From contig JAEZSE010000042.1 in assembly GCA_023421955.1 (NCBI GenBank), positions 62,001 through 126,000 of the forward strand: a DNA stretch of 64,000 bases, given 5' to 3'. This DNA is from Bacillota bacterium. GTDB taxonomy: Bacteria > Bacillota > Clostridia > Christensenellales > UMGS416. The notes below the pieces were generated by a model, which saw only the letters and a program-made list of their open reading frames with translations, was not told the DNA's origin and did no database searches. A program made the position numbers and the translations under genes. Of this stretch, positions 16,380-25,320 are shown piece after piece. Numbering within the stretch: the first letter of the stretch is position 1; each line of letters opens with the position of its first letter.

Positions 16380-17077
16380 TGAACACCGCAGACAAGCAAC
16401 CCCAAACCCCTGAAGCAATCCAGATTGCCATAGATGGCCCTGCCGGGGCAGGTAAGTCTACCATTGCAAAGGCTGTTGCCGCCCGACTGGGCTTCACCTA
16501 TCTGGACACCGGTGCGATGTATCGCGCGGTGGGCTTGAAGGCGCTGCGCCTTGGTGTTTGCACGCAGGACGAGGCGGCCGTGAGCGCCATGGCCGAGGGA
16601 ACCGATGTATCGGTTCTGGTGGAATACGGAATGCAGACGGTGCTGCTGGATGGCGAAGATGTGACAGCCCTCATCCGTACGCCGGAGGTTTCCCGTGCGG
16701 CCTCCGATGTGAGCCAGTGGTCGGCTGTACGTAGCCGGTTGGTTGCGCTGCAGCAGGCCATTGCCGGGTTGCGCAGCGTGGTGATGGATGGCCGCGACAT
16801 CGGTACCCATGTGCTGCCACAAGCGCAGCATAAGTTTTTCGTGACAGCCTCAGTGCAGGCCCGTGCAGGCCGCAGGCTTCTGGAGCTCCAAAGCCGCGGC
16901 AGCTGCAAGAGCCTGGAGGAGTGCGTGCGCGACATTGAGGAGCGTGACCTTCAAGACAGCTCCCGTGCCGCGTCTCCGCTCAGAGTGGCTGATGGCGCCG
17001 AAGTGCTTGACACGACGGATTTGACAGCCGAGCAGGCTGCGGAATATGTGATACGGAGGGTGCGGCAGGGCTTATGA
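16376..17077 (+). CDS. cmk: Cytidylate kinase
   Basis: A 233-residue (d)CMP kinase, which phosphorylates CMP and dCMP with ATP. The P-loop is AIDGPAGAGKSTIA (about 17-30), followed by YLDTGAMYRAVGLKAL, RTPEVSRAASDVS and the arginine-rich MDGRDIGTHVLP. All the family's nucleotide- and CMP-binding motifs are present and the length is normal. It overlaps hutP before it and plsC after it by 4 nt each. The gene order cmk-plsC-ispH-rpsA is widespread in Clostridia, which strengthens all four calls. Confidence 0.95.
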   Translation: MMNTADKQPQTPEAIQIAIDGPAGAGKSTIAKAVAARLGFTYLDTGAMYRAVGLKALRLGVCTQDEAAVSAMAEGTDVSVLVEYGMQTVLLDGEDVTALIRTPEVSRAASDVSQWSAVRSRLVALQQAIAGLRSVVMDGRDIGTHVLPQAQHKFFVTASVQARAGRRLLELQSRGSCKSLEECVRDIEERDLQDSSRAASPLRVADGAEVLDTTDLTAEQAAEYVIRRVRQGL

Positions 17078-17703
17078 CCACTCCGGAAATGAAATGGTTT
17101 GACAAGGCACTCTATGCATTTGGGAAATTCCTGACTGTACTGCTTACCGCGCTCGTTTTCCCCCTTCGGGTGAAGGGCAGAGAGCATATCCCACAGGATG
17201 GCCCGTTCATTGTGATCGCCAACCACATTTCGATGTGGGAAGTGTTTTTCATCCCCAGAATGCTTTTCCCAAGGCGCACAGTGTTTATGGCCAAGAGCGA
17301 GTTGTTTCAGCATGGCCGTTTTTTTAGTTGGGTGCTGCACGCCGTTGGCGCCTTCCCCGTCAATCGGGGCACCGCGGACATCGGCGCAATCAAAAAGTCT
17401 CTTGGCATTCTGAAAGCCGGAGATGTCTTCGCGATCTTTCCCGAGGGCACCCGCAACAAGAAGCTGGATGGCACGATTCAGAAATTCAACAACGGCGTGG
17501 GCTATATTGCCATGGTGTCCGGCGCGCCGGTGATCCCGGTGCTGTTTGCCGATACGGCGGGCTTCCGGCTGTTTCGCCCGGTGCGGGCTGTCGTGGGGCC
17601 GCCGGTGGATCTCTCTTCGTTAAAAACGAGTGGCCGCGTAAAAAGCGAGACCACCGAGCAGGCCACAGCCGCCGTGCTGGAGGCGCTGAGCGCGCTGATG
17701 TGA
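17074..17703 (+). CDS. plsC: 1-acyl-sn-glycerol-3-phosphate acyltransferase (PlsC), HX4E variant
   Basis: A 209-residue lysophosphatidate acyltransferase of phospholipid synthesis, with an N-terminal hydrophobic segment (about 14-32). The catalytic block I normally reads H-x4-D; here it is NHISMWE (about 47-53), with Glu in place of Asp. Block III is intact as FPEGTRNKK (about 125-133), and GAPVIPV marks block IV. The rest is ordinary, so I keep the PlsC call but flag the substitution. It overlaps cmk by 4 nt. Confidence 0.88.
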   Translation: MTTPEMKWFDKALYAFGKFLTVLLTALVFPLRVKGREHIPQDGPFIVIANHISMWEVFFIPRMLFPRRTVFMAKSELFQHGRFFSWVLHAVGAFPVNRGTADIGAIKKSLGILKAGDVFAIFPEGTRNKKLDGTIQKFNNGVGYIAMVSGAPVIPVLFADTAGFRLFRPVRAVVGPPVDLSSLKTSGRVKSETTEQATAAVLEALSALM

Positions 17704-17747
17704 ACAGTTTCCCATCATCTCCCATCGTTCACAGAGTTTAATAGTAT

Positions 17748-17776
17748 TTGAATTTTGTGAACACATAGTATATACT
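17748..17776 (+). promoter_or_regulatory. Predicted sigma-A promoter of ispH-rpsA
   Basis: TTGAAT (17748-17753), 17-nt spacer, TATACT (17771-17776), 16 nt upstream of the TTG start at 17793; the leader would be very short. Confidence 0.65.
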
Positions 17777-17792
17777 TGATAGAGGTGCAACT

Positions 17793-19925
17793 TTGGATAT
17801 TGTCAAGGCGGAAAAGGGTGGCTTTTGCTTCGGAGTTCGCCGGGCGGTAGACATGGTGTTCCAATGCGCCGACGGTAGCAAGCCGGTCTTTACCTGGGGG
17901 CCGATCATCCACAACGACCAGGTTGTTGGTCGGTTGAAGGGGTTGGGCGTGCAGGCCACAGAGCGGCTGGAAGATATTCCGACCGGAGCCACTGTGGTGA
18001 TCCGCAGCCATGGCGTGAGCCAGGATGTGCTTGAGCAATGCAAGCGTAAGGGCCTGACCATCGTGGATGCCACCTGCCCCTGCGTAAAGCGCATCCAGGA
18101 CAAAGCCCACCGGTGCCATGAGCAAGGTGTGCCCGTGGTAATCATCGGCGAGCGTGAGCACCCTGAGGTGGAGGGTATCAACGGTTGGTGCGGCAATGCT
18201 GCCCATATCGTGAGCACAGAAGAGGATGTGGCGGCACTGCCGCAGATGGAGCGGGCCTGCATCGTAGCGCAGACCACCACCCCCCAGCTCCGTTGGGATC
18301 GGCTTGTGGAGCTGCTCCGGGGCAAGATCACCGAGCCTGAGGTCTTCCCATCCATCTGCAACGCCACCGCCGAGAGGCAAAGCGAAGCGGAGAAGCTGGC
18401 TCTTAGGGCAGATTGCATCGTTGTGGTGGGCGGGCGCAACAGCTCCAACACCAGGAAACTCTATGAAATCTGCCGCAAGGCACGACCCAACACCATTTGG
18501 GTGGAAGACGCGTCGGAGTTGCCGGCGGACGGGTTTGGCGGATGCAAATCATTAGGTATTGTTTCCGGGGCTTCAACTCCGGATTGGATCATCGAGGAGG
18601 TTTACAATAACATGAGCGAGATGGACAACAGGGAAATGGAAGTCCAGGTGGAGCAGGCAGTGCCCGTGGAGGAGCCTGTAGAAGCACAGGTTGATACGGC
18701 TGCCCCTGAAGCCGGGATTGCGACGGAGCCGGAAGCAGCGGCCGTGGCCGTGGAGCAGACGGCCGAAGCGGCCCCTGTGGCAGAGCCACCCGCCCAGCCG
18801 GCGCGCGACAGTTTTGAGGAAGCTTTTGAAAAAACGATGAGGACCATCCGCCCCGGCCAGGTCGTCAAAGGTACTGTGGTGCAGGTGACGGCGGACGAGG
18901 TGTGTGTGAATATCGGTTATAAAGCAGACGGCATCATCAGCAAGGACGAGTTTTCGTCTGACAGCAATGTGGATCTGCTGCAGGAAGCCCACGAGGGCGA
19001 TGAGCTTGAGGTGGAGATTCTCAAGATCAACGACGGTGACGGCAACGTTGTGCTGTCGCTGAAAAACCTGGAAGTCCGCAAGGGCTGGAAACAGATCATG
19101 GATGACTTCGAGGCCGGCAATGCCGTGAAGGGCTTGGGCAAGCAGGTGGTCAAGGGCGGGCTCATCGCCAATGTCTACGGTGTGCGCGCCTTCATCCCCG
19201 CGTCGCAGTTGGACACTCGGTATGTGGAAGACATCACCGAATACTTGGGCAAAGAGATGGACCTCAAGATCATCGAGGTGGAGAAGCACCGCCATCGCGT
19301 TGTTGCCTCTCGCCGCGCCATGCTGGAAGCTGATAAGCAGAAGCATGAGGCCGAGATCTGGGAAATGCTCAAGAGCCATGAAGGCGAGATTGCTCGGGGC
19401 ACCGTGCGCCGCATCACCGACTTCGGCGCCTTTGTGGACGTGGCTGGCGTGGACGGTTTGGTCCATGTGACCGACCTGGCTTGGGGCCGCGTGAAGCACC
19501 CCCGCGACGTAGTGAGTGTTGGCGAGGAGATCAACGTGCAGGTGCTGAAGGTGGATGTGGAGCGCAAGCGCCTGAGCTTGAGCGCCAAGCAGGCCAAGCC
19601 TCGCCCCTGGGATCTTGCCCCTGAGCGTTATCATGTGGGCGACATTGTGCAGGGCAAGGTGGTTCGCATCGTGACCTTCGGCGCCTTTGTGGAATTGGAG
19701 CCCGGCCTTGATGGTCTGGTGCATATCTCCCAGGTGGCAGACCACCACATTGACAAGGTGGAAACCGTGCTGCAGCCGGACATGATCGTGCCGGTCAAGA
19801 TTCTGGATGTGAATCCGCAAGAAAAACGCATCAGCCTCTCGATCCGCGAGGCGGTGGCCGAGCAGCCAATGCATGAGGAAGAAGCTGAGCTGGCGCCTGT
19901 GGAAGAGCAAGACGCGGAAGAATAA
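17793..19925 (+). CDS. ispH-rpsA: IspH - ribosomal protein S1 fusion
   Basis: A 710-residue fusion known from Clostridia. Residues 1-275 are 4-hydroxy-3-methylbut-2-enyl diphosphate reductase, the last enzyme of the MEP isoprenoid pathway, with the three iron-sulfur cysteines at 12, 95 and 189 (GGFCFGVRRA, DATCPC, SICNATA). A linker of about 75 residues (276-350) is rich in Glu, Ala, Pro and Val. Four S1 RNA-binding domains follow (about 353-425, 440-505, 530-600, 613-685), the third and fourth with the best consensus (ITDFGAFVDV, VTFGAFVEL). It starts at TTG 17793 behind GAGGTGC. A strong terminator follows. Confidence 0.95.
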   Translation: MDIVKAEKGGFCFGVRRAVDMVFQCADGSKPVFTWGPIIHNDQVVGRLKGLGVQATERLEDIPTGATVVIRSHGVSQDVLEQCKRKGLTIVDATCPCVKRIQDKAHRCHEQGVPVVIIGEREHPEVEGINGWCGNAAHIVSTEEDVAALPQMERACIVAQTTTPQLRWDRLVELLRGKITEPEVFPSICNATAERQSEAEKLALRADCIVVVGGRNSSNTRKLYEICRKARPNTIWVEDASELPADGFGGCKSLGIVSGASTPDWIIEEVYNNMSEMDNREMEVQVEQAVPVEEPVEAQVDTAAPEAGIATEPEAAAVAVEQTAEAAPVAEPPAQPARDSFEEAFEKTMRTIRPGQVVKGTVVQVTADEVCVNIGYKADGIISKDEFSSDSNVDLLQEAHEGDELEVEILKINDGDGNVVLSLKNLEVRKGWKQIMDDFEAGNAVKGLGKQVVKGGLIANVYGVRAFIPASQLDTRYVEDITEYLGKEMDLKIIEVEKHRHRVVASRRAMLEADKQKHEAEIWEMLKSHEGEIARGTVRRITDFGAFVDVAGVDGLVHVTDLAWGRVKHPRDVVSVGEEINVQVLKVDVERKRLSLSAKQAKPRPWDLAPERYHVGDIVQGKVVRIVTFGAFVELEPGLDGLVHISQVADHHIDKVETVLQPDMIVPVKILDVNPQEKRISLSIREAVAEQPMHEEEAELAPVEEQDAEE

Positions 19926-19940
19926 TATGCTATCGCAGAA

Positions 19941-19970
19941 GGGCGGGAAGAGATTCCCGCCCTTGTTCTT
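19941..19970 (+). terminator. Terminator of ispH-rpsA
   Basis: Perfect 9-bp stem GGGCGGGAA (19941-19949) with TTCCCGCCC (19954-19962), GAGA loop, then TTGTTCTTTG. Confidence 0.85.
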
Positions 19971-20057
19971 TGTTCGGAAATTGGCATATTAGACCATCGC
20001 AGACCATAAGAAATCTGAGTATAATTGAATTGATTCATAGGGTAGGGAGGCATCTGA

Positions 20058-21161
20058 ATGAGAGTTGGAACCGTTGCAGAGATCAAGAACCATGAATACC
20101 GGGTGGGTATGACGCCTAATTGCGCCCGTGCGTATGCGGAAGCCGGCCACGAGGTGCTGGTGCAGAAAGGTGCCGGGCTTGGCGCGGGGTATGAGGATGC
20201 CGAGTATGAGGCTGCCGGGGCGACGCTGGTGGAGAGTGCCGCGCAGGTGTGGGATGTGGCGGACATGATCGTGAAGGTCAAGGAGCCGTTGAAGAGCGAA
20301 TATCGCTTCTTTCGCCATGGATTGATCTTGTACACCTACCTTCATCTGGCTGCTGATCGGGAGCTGACGGATGCGCTGCTTGCCTCCGGGGTGAAGGCCG
20401 TCGCTTATGAGACAATCACCGAGGGCGGCGCGTTGCCCTGCCTGCGGCCCATGAGCGAGATTGCTGGCCGCCTCGCCGTGCAGGAGGGAGCCAAATACCT
20501 GGAACGGCCCTTTGGCGGCCGTGGTGTGCTGCTGGGCGGCGTGCCCGGTGTGGAGAAGGGCAGGGTGCTGATCATCGGCGCCGGCGTGGTGGGCATGAAT
20601 GCCTGCAAGATCGCGTTGGGCATGGGAGCCAAGGTTACCGTGATGGACACCAACATCAACAAGCTCATCTACATCGACGATGTGATGGGCGGCGCGGTGC
20701 GCACACTGTTCAGCAATGCCGCCAATTTTCGGTCCGCATTGGCGGAGGCAGACCTGGTGATCGGCGCTGTGCTGATCCCCGGAGCCACGGCCCCGAAGAT
20801 TATCCGGCGCGAGCACCTGAAGCTCATGAAAAAGGGCGCAGTGATCGTGGATGTGGCTGTGGATCAGGGCGGCTGCTGCGAAACCACCCATGCCACCACC
20901 CATGAAAACCCGGTGTTTGAGGTGGATGGCGTGGTGCACTACTGTGTGGCCAACATGCCCGGCGCTGTGCCGCGCACCAGCACGCAGGCGCTCACCAACG
21001 CCACGCTACGTTATGGCCTGACGATTGCCAATCTGGGCATGGAGGGTGCCATCCGCCGCAGCGACGCCATTGTGGCCGGCGTGAACACCTATGAGGGTAA
21101 ATGCACCTGCCCCGGTGTGGCAGAAGCCTTTGGGATGATCTATCACAGGCTCTCCATCTGA
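20058..21161 (+). CDS. ald: Alanine dehydrogenase
   Basis: A 367-residue NAD-dependent L-alanine dehydrogenase (alanine to pyruvate and ammonia). N-terminal signature EIKNHEYRVGMTP, catalytic lysine region VKVKEPLKSEY and histidine YTYLHLAAD, then the NAD-binding glycine-rich loop IIGAGVVGMNACKIALGMGA and the C-terminal HYCVANMPGAVPRTST. Length is typical. GGTAGGGAGG precedes the ATG; an extended -10 box (TGAGTATAAT, ending 20025) lies upstream. In spore formers Ald supports growth on alanine and sporulation. Confidence 0.96.
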   Translation: MRVGTVAEIKNHEYRVGMTPNCARAYAEAGHEVLVQKGAGLGAGYEDAEYEAAGATLVESAAQVWDVADMIVKVKEPLKSEYRFFRHGLILYTYLHLAADRELTDALLASGVKAVAYETITEGGALPCLRPMSEIAGRLAVQEGAKYLERPFGGRGVLLGGVPGVEKGRVLIIGAGVVGMNACKIALGMGAKVTVMDTNINKLIYIDDVMGGAVRTLFSNAANFRSALAEADLVIGAVLIPGATAPKIIRREHLKLMKKGAVIVDVAVDQGGCCETTHATTHENPVFEVDGVVHYCVANMPGAVPRTSTQALTNATLRYGLTIANLGMEGAIRRSDAIVAGVNTYEGKCTCPGVAEAFGMIYHRLSI

Positions 21162-21174
21162 TGGGGAATCAGCC

Positions 21175-21615
21175 ATGACTACCATTCGCTGCGCAACCGA
21201 ACAGGACGCACCCCATGTGCACCGCCTGATCGAGCTGCTGGAGGCCCCGCAGAAATATGATTTTGAGCGGTTCTCCCACAAATACAGAAGCAGCCTGACT
21301 GATCCCTCCATAACCTATCTAGTCGCCGAAGCCGAGGGCGCTGTGTGCGCCTTCGGCAGCTTGCTGTTTTCCTCCCCGCTGCACCACGAAGGCCCCGTGG
21401 CTGAGATTGTGGAGTTGGTGGTGGAGGAAGGCTGCCGTGGCGCGGGGGTTGGTGCGGCGATGGTGGAAGAGATGGCTGCTCAGGCCCGGGCCAGAGGCTG
21501 CTGTATCCTGGAGCTTTCCACCAACCGGGCGCGGGAGCGGGCTCACCGTTTTTATGAGAGACAGGGGTTCCGGCTCACACATTACCGGTTTACCATGGCG
21601 CTTTCCAAGGATTGA
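21175..21615 (+). CDS. GNAT family N-acetyltransferase
   Basis: A 146-residue GNAT acyltransferase. Motif A, which binds the acetyl-CoA pyrophosphate, reads VEEGCRGAGVGAAMVEEM (about 83-100), and motif B ends FYERQGFRLTHYRFTM. The acceptor substrate is unknown. It begins 14 nt after ald with no strong promoter between, so it is probably co-transcribed with it. Confidence 0.88.
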   Translation: MTTIRCATEQDAPHVHRLIELLEAPQKYDFERFSHKYRSSLTDPSITYLVAEAEGAVCAFGSLLFSSPLHHEGPVAEIVELVVEEGCRGAGVGAAMVEEMAAQARARGCCILELSTNRARERAHRFYERQGFRLTHYRFTMALSKD

Positions 21616-21759
21616 TCCTGTGATGCGCATTGGCTATCGAAGATGCAGTCATCACAAGGACTGGTTGATATCCATTCACACAAAGTGGTTGAAATTTTCA
21701 CATAGGGCACCTTTGCCATGGTATAATGCAGGCAGATTTTCTCCGGAGGAGGGCCCGTC

Positions 21760-23061
21760 ATGTTTGAGAAATTCCAACGCAGTAATTGGTTCCGCCAGGA
21801 CCGGTTCGGCATGTTCATCCATTGGGGCATTTACGCTACGCCTGCCCGCGGCGAGTGGGTGCGCAGTGTGGAGCGCATTTCCAACGAGGCGTATCAGCAG
21901 TTCTTCGACAGCTTCAACCCTGTGGATTATGACCCTAAAAAATGGGCCAAGGCTGCCAAGGCAGCCGGCATGAAATACGCCGTGATGACAGCCAAACATC
22001 ATGATGGTTTCTGCTTGTTTGACAGCGCCCTTACCGATTATAAGGCCACCAACACGCCCGCCAAACGGGACTTGATCCGCGAATACCTGGATGCCTTCCG
22101 TGCTGAGGGCCTGAAGGTGGGCCTGTATTATTCGCTGCTGGACTGGCACCACCCCGACTACCCCCATTATGGCGACCGCTGCCACCCCATGCGGGAAAAC
22201 AAGGCCTTTGAAGGCGCGGAGCACCGCTTCGAGCGCTATGTGGACTACCTGCACGGCCAGGTGAAGGAGCTCTGCACCGGTTACGGCAAGCTGGATATCA
22301 TGTGGTTTGACTTTTCCTATGACAACATGGTGGGCGAAAAATGGCAGGCGGAAAAGCTGGTAAAGATGATCCGCAGCTACCAGCCCGACGTGTTGATCGA
22401 CAACCGCCTGGAGGTGGGCGGCAGCAGCTTCGGCTCCATCCTGGAGGACGAGCCCAGCCTGTGGAGCGGCGACTTTGCCTCCCCAGAGCAGCTCATCCCG
22501 CCGGAGGGCCTCACCAACAAGCGCGGCGAGCCCATCCCGTGGGAGGCTTGCATCACGATGAACAAGAACTGGGGTTATCATTCCGGAGACAAGTTCTTCA
22601 AGCCAGCGTCTATGATTGTGCGCAAGCTGGTGGAGTGTGTGAGCAAGGGCGGCAACATGCTGCTGAACGTGGGCCCGGACGCCCGGGGAAACATTCCGGA
22701 GGAGTCGCTGCGAGTCCTTGTTGATGTGGGCCGCTGGATGGACTTGAATGGCGGCAGCCTGGTTGGCTGCGGCAATGCCAATCTGCCCAAGCCCGAGTGG
22801 GGGCGCTACACCCGCAAGGGCAATCTGGTCTACGTCCATGTGTTTGAGCCGCCCATTGGCCCGTTGTACCTACCCGGCATCCCGGCTGCGAAGGTGAAAA
22901 AGGCACGCTTGCTCCGCGACGGGAGCGAGATCAAGATGTCTGCCGCTTGGATGCTTCATGCCTACCAGGGGCTCACGTTCCTGGAGACAGACCCTGTGAT
23001 GAACGACTGTTGCCTGCCCGATCCGTTGGATACGGTGATCGAGATCGAGCTAACTGACTGA
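21760..23061 (+). CDS. GH29 alpha-L-fucosidase
   Basis: A 433-residue glycoside hydrolase family 29 enzyme. The N-terminal RFGMFIHWGIYATPARGEWV and MTAKHHDGFCLFDS blocks are characteristic, and the catalytic nucleophile is probably the Asp in IMWFDFSY (about residue 185). The TIM-barrel domain covers about 1-335 and a small beta domain closes the protein. There is no signal peptide, so it acts inside the cell on imported oligosaccharides. An AGGAGG site and a TATAAT (21722-21727) lie upstream; I see no clear -35 box. It is followed by a strong terminator. Confidence 0.93.
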   Translation: MFEKFQRSNWFRQDRFGMFIHWGIYATPARGEWVRSVERISNEAYQQFFDSFNPVDYDPKKWAKAAKAAGMKYAVMTAKHHDGFCLFDSALTDYKATNTPAKRDLIREYLDAFRAEGLKVGLYYSLLDWHHPDYPHYGDRCHPMRENKAFEGAEHRFERYVDYLHGQVKELCTGYGKLDIMWFDFSYDNMVGEKWQAEKLVKMIRSYQPDVLIDNRLEVGGSSFGSILEDEPSLWSGDFASPEQLIPPEGLTNKRGEPIPWEACITMNKNWGYHSGDKFFKPASMIVRKLVECVSKGGNMLLNVGPDARGNIPEESLRVLVDVGRWMDLNGGSLVGCGNANLPKPEWGRYTRKGNLVYVHVFEPPIGPLYLPGIPAAKVKKARLLRDGSEIKMSAAWMLHAYQGLTFLETDPVMNDCCLPDPLDTVIEIELTD

Positions 23062-23078
23062 CTTTGATCGGCATCAAA

Positions 23079-23109
23079 ACAGCCGCCGGGGTTTCCGGCG
23101 GCTGTTTTT
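23079..23109 (+). terminator. Bidirectional terminator between GH29 and the ABC exporter
   Basis: Perfect 11-bp stem ACAGCCGCCGG (23079-23089) with CCGGCGGCTGT (23095-23105), then TTTTC on the plus strand and TTTTG on the minus strand. It can serve both convergent transcripts. Confidence 0.85.
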
Positions 23110-23145
23110 CGTTGAAATCATGGGATGAGAGAGGGGGGGTATGTC

Positions 23146-25320
23146 TTACCCCGCAAGCTCCTCCGTCTTCGCGCCGGTGAACTGGCTCATATAGAGGTCC
23201 GCATAGAAGCCCTTGGCAGCCAGCAGCTGCTCGTGGGTGCCGGTCTCAATGATTGAGCCGTGGTTCATCACCAGGATCAGGTCCGCATCGCGGATCGTGG
23301 AAAGCCGGTGGGCGATCACGAAGCTGGTGCGGCCCTTCATCAGGTTGTGCATCGCTCGCTGGATGCGGAGCTCCGTGCGGGTGTCCACTGAGCTTGTGGC
23401 CTCATCGAGGATCAGGATGGCCGGGTCTGCCAGGATGGCCCGTGCAATCGTGAGCAGCTGCTTTTGGCCCTGACTGATGTTGGAGGCGTCCTCGTTGAGC
23501 ACTGTGTCATAGCCCTCCGGCAGCGTGCGGATAAACCGGTCGGCGTGGGCGGACTTGGCAGCCGCGATGATTTCTTCCTCAGTGGCATTGTCGCGGCCAT
23601 AGGCGATGTTGTCGCGGATCGTGCCGGTGAAAAGCCAGGTGTCCTGCAGCACCATGCCGAAGATGTGCCTCAGGTCAGCACGCCGCATGTCGCGGGTGTC
23701 CACGCCGTCCACGCGGATGGCACCGTCGTTCACCTCGTAAAAGCGCATCAGCAGGTTTACCAATGTGGTCTTGCCGGCGCCGGTGGGGCCCACGATGGCG
23801 ATGGTCTGGCCGGGCTGCACGTGGATGTTCATGTCTTCCATCAGGATCTTGTCTTCGCTGTAGCCAAATTTCACATTGTCGAAGCTCACGTTACCGGTGG
23901 GTGCGTCGAGCTTGACTGCGTCCGCCTTTTCCGGCAACTGTTCTGCTTCGTCCAGCAGCTCAAACACGCGCTCGGCGCAGGCGATGGTGGACTGGATCAC
24001 GTTGGCAATGTTGGAGGTCTGCACGATGGGCTGCGTGAACGACCGGGAATACTGGATGAACGTGGTGATGTCGCCCAGCTCCAGCGCCTTCTTGGCCGCG
24101 TAGGTGCCACCCACCACGCAGATCAGCACATAACCCAGGTTGCTTACGAAGTTCATGATCGGAAACATGATGCCCGACACAAACTGAGCCTTCCAGCCGG
24201 CATCGTAGAGTTCATCGTTGACACTTTTGAACTTTGACAGGGACTTGTCCTCATAGCTGAATGCCTTTACCACCTTGTGGCCGCCAAACATCTCCTCCAC
24301 ATGGCCGGAGAGCTCGCCCAGACTCTTCTGCTGGGCCTTGTAGTATTTCTGGCTGGCCTTGGCAATGAACATCGTCGCAATGATATACAGCGGCAGCGTG
24401 GCCAGCACGATGAGCGTGAGGATTGGGCTGATCGTGAGCATCATGATGATATAGCCGATGATCTGCACGATCGAGCTGATCACTTGCGTCAGGTTCTGTT
24501 GCAGTGTCTGGGCGATGGTGTCCATGTCGTTGGTCATGCGGCTCAGGATCTCACCGTGGGTGCGGCTGTCAAAGAACTTCAGCGGCAGCCGCGCCAGCTT
24601 GTCGTTCACCTCGGTGCGCATCACCTTCACGGTGTTTTGTGACACGGAGGACATTGCGTATTGCATGATGAACATGAAGCCGGAGCTGATGAGATAGAGC
24701 GCCAGAAGCTGGAGCATGAACCGGCCCAACTCGTCAAACATGATCTTGCCGCCGGTTTCCCGGATGTAGCCGATGAAGGTATCCAGCTTATCCTTGTTTT
24801 CGGCGCTTCCCAACTGTGACAAGTCGTAGCCCATAAAGGATGTGCCGCCAGTGCCGCCCCCGGCCTTGATCATGGCCTCGAGCTGCTCCTTGGGCAGCTT
24901 CAGCGCCAGATCCAGGAACTTGCTGACAGCGTCCGCCTTATCCTCGTTGGTATTGGCGTCGGCCAGCAGCGGCACGCCCTGCATTTTCAAGCCTGCTTGC
25001 ACCTGTGGGTTCTCTTCTGCCTTCACAATGCCGTCCATCACGCCCTTGGCGACCAGGCTGTGCTGCAATCCGTTCAGCGCATCACGGCTCACCATCGGCG
25101 CATAAACGGCAAAGGCCGTGCTGGCGATGGCGAAGATGAACACAATGATCAGCGCCGTGCGGTGGGGCTTTAAATATTTGAGCAGCCTTGTCAGCGTGCC
25201 CTTGAAATTCTTGGGCTTCTCCACGGGCATGCCGAAGCCGCCGGGCCCCCCCATGGGGCCGCCGGGGCCTCTGCGCATCGGCTGTCTTCCGCCGGGACCT
25301 TGCTGCTTGTGTTCGCTCAT
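23146..25320 (-). CDS. Heterodimeric ABC exporter, BmrD-like subunit with extracellular insertion
   Basis: A 724-residue type IV ABC half-exporter. It has a Gly/Pro/Met-rich N-terminal tail (about 1-35), six membrane helices, and about 110 extra polar residues between helices 1 and 2 (about 80-195), which would lie outside the cell. The ATPase domain (about 490-715) has Walker A GPTGAGKTT, a non-canonical signature NISQGQ, and an intact Walker B ILILDEATSSVD. With its partner (25317) it should form a BmrCD-type multidrug exporter. It overlaps the partner gene by 4 nt. Confidence 0.9.
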   Translation of the reverse strand: MSEHKQQGPGGRQPMRRGPGGPMGGPGGFGMPVEKPKNFKGTLTRLLKYLKPHRTALIIVFIFAIASTAFAVYAPMVSRDALNGLQHSLVAKGVMDGIVKAEENPQVQAGLKMQGVPLLADANTNEDKADAVSKFLDLALKLPKEQLEAMIKAGGGTGGTSFMGYDLSQLGSAENKDKLDTFIGYIRETGGKIMFDELGRFMLQLLALYLISSGFMFIMQYAMSSVSQNTVKVMRTEVNDKLARLPLKFFDSRTHGEILSRMTNDMDTIAQTLQQNLTQVISSIVQIIGYIIMMLTISPILTLIVLATLPLYIIATMFIAKASQKYYKAQQKSLGELSGHVEEMFGGHKVVKAFSYEDKSLSKFKSVNDELYDAGWKAQFVSGIMFPIMNFVSNLGYVLICVVGGTYAAKKALELGDITTFIQYSRSFTQPIVQTSNIANVIQSTIACAERVFELLDEAEQLPEKADAVKLDAPTGNVSFDNVKFGYSEDKILMEDMNIHVQPGQTIAIVGPTGAGKTTLVNLLMRFYEVNDGAIRVDGVDTRDMRRADLRHIFGMVLQDTWLFTGTIRDNIAYGRDNATEEEIIAAAKSAHADRFIRTLPEGYDTVLNEDASNISQGQKQLLTIARAILADPAILILDEATSSVDTRTELRIQRAMHNLMKGRTSFVIAHRLSTIRDADLILVMNHGSIIETGTHEQLLAAKGFYADLYMSQFTGAKTEELAG

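Noticed and set aside
18573..19910. A 445-codon minus-strand frame opposite ispH-rpsA
   Set aside because: Antisense shadow; the His/Leu/Val-rich composition is typical of reversed GC-rich codons.
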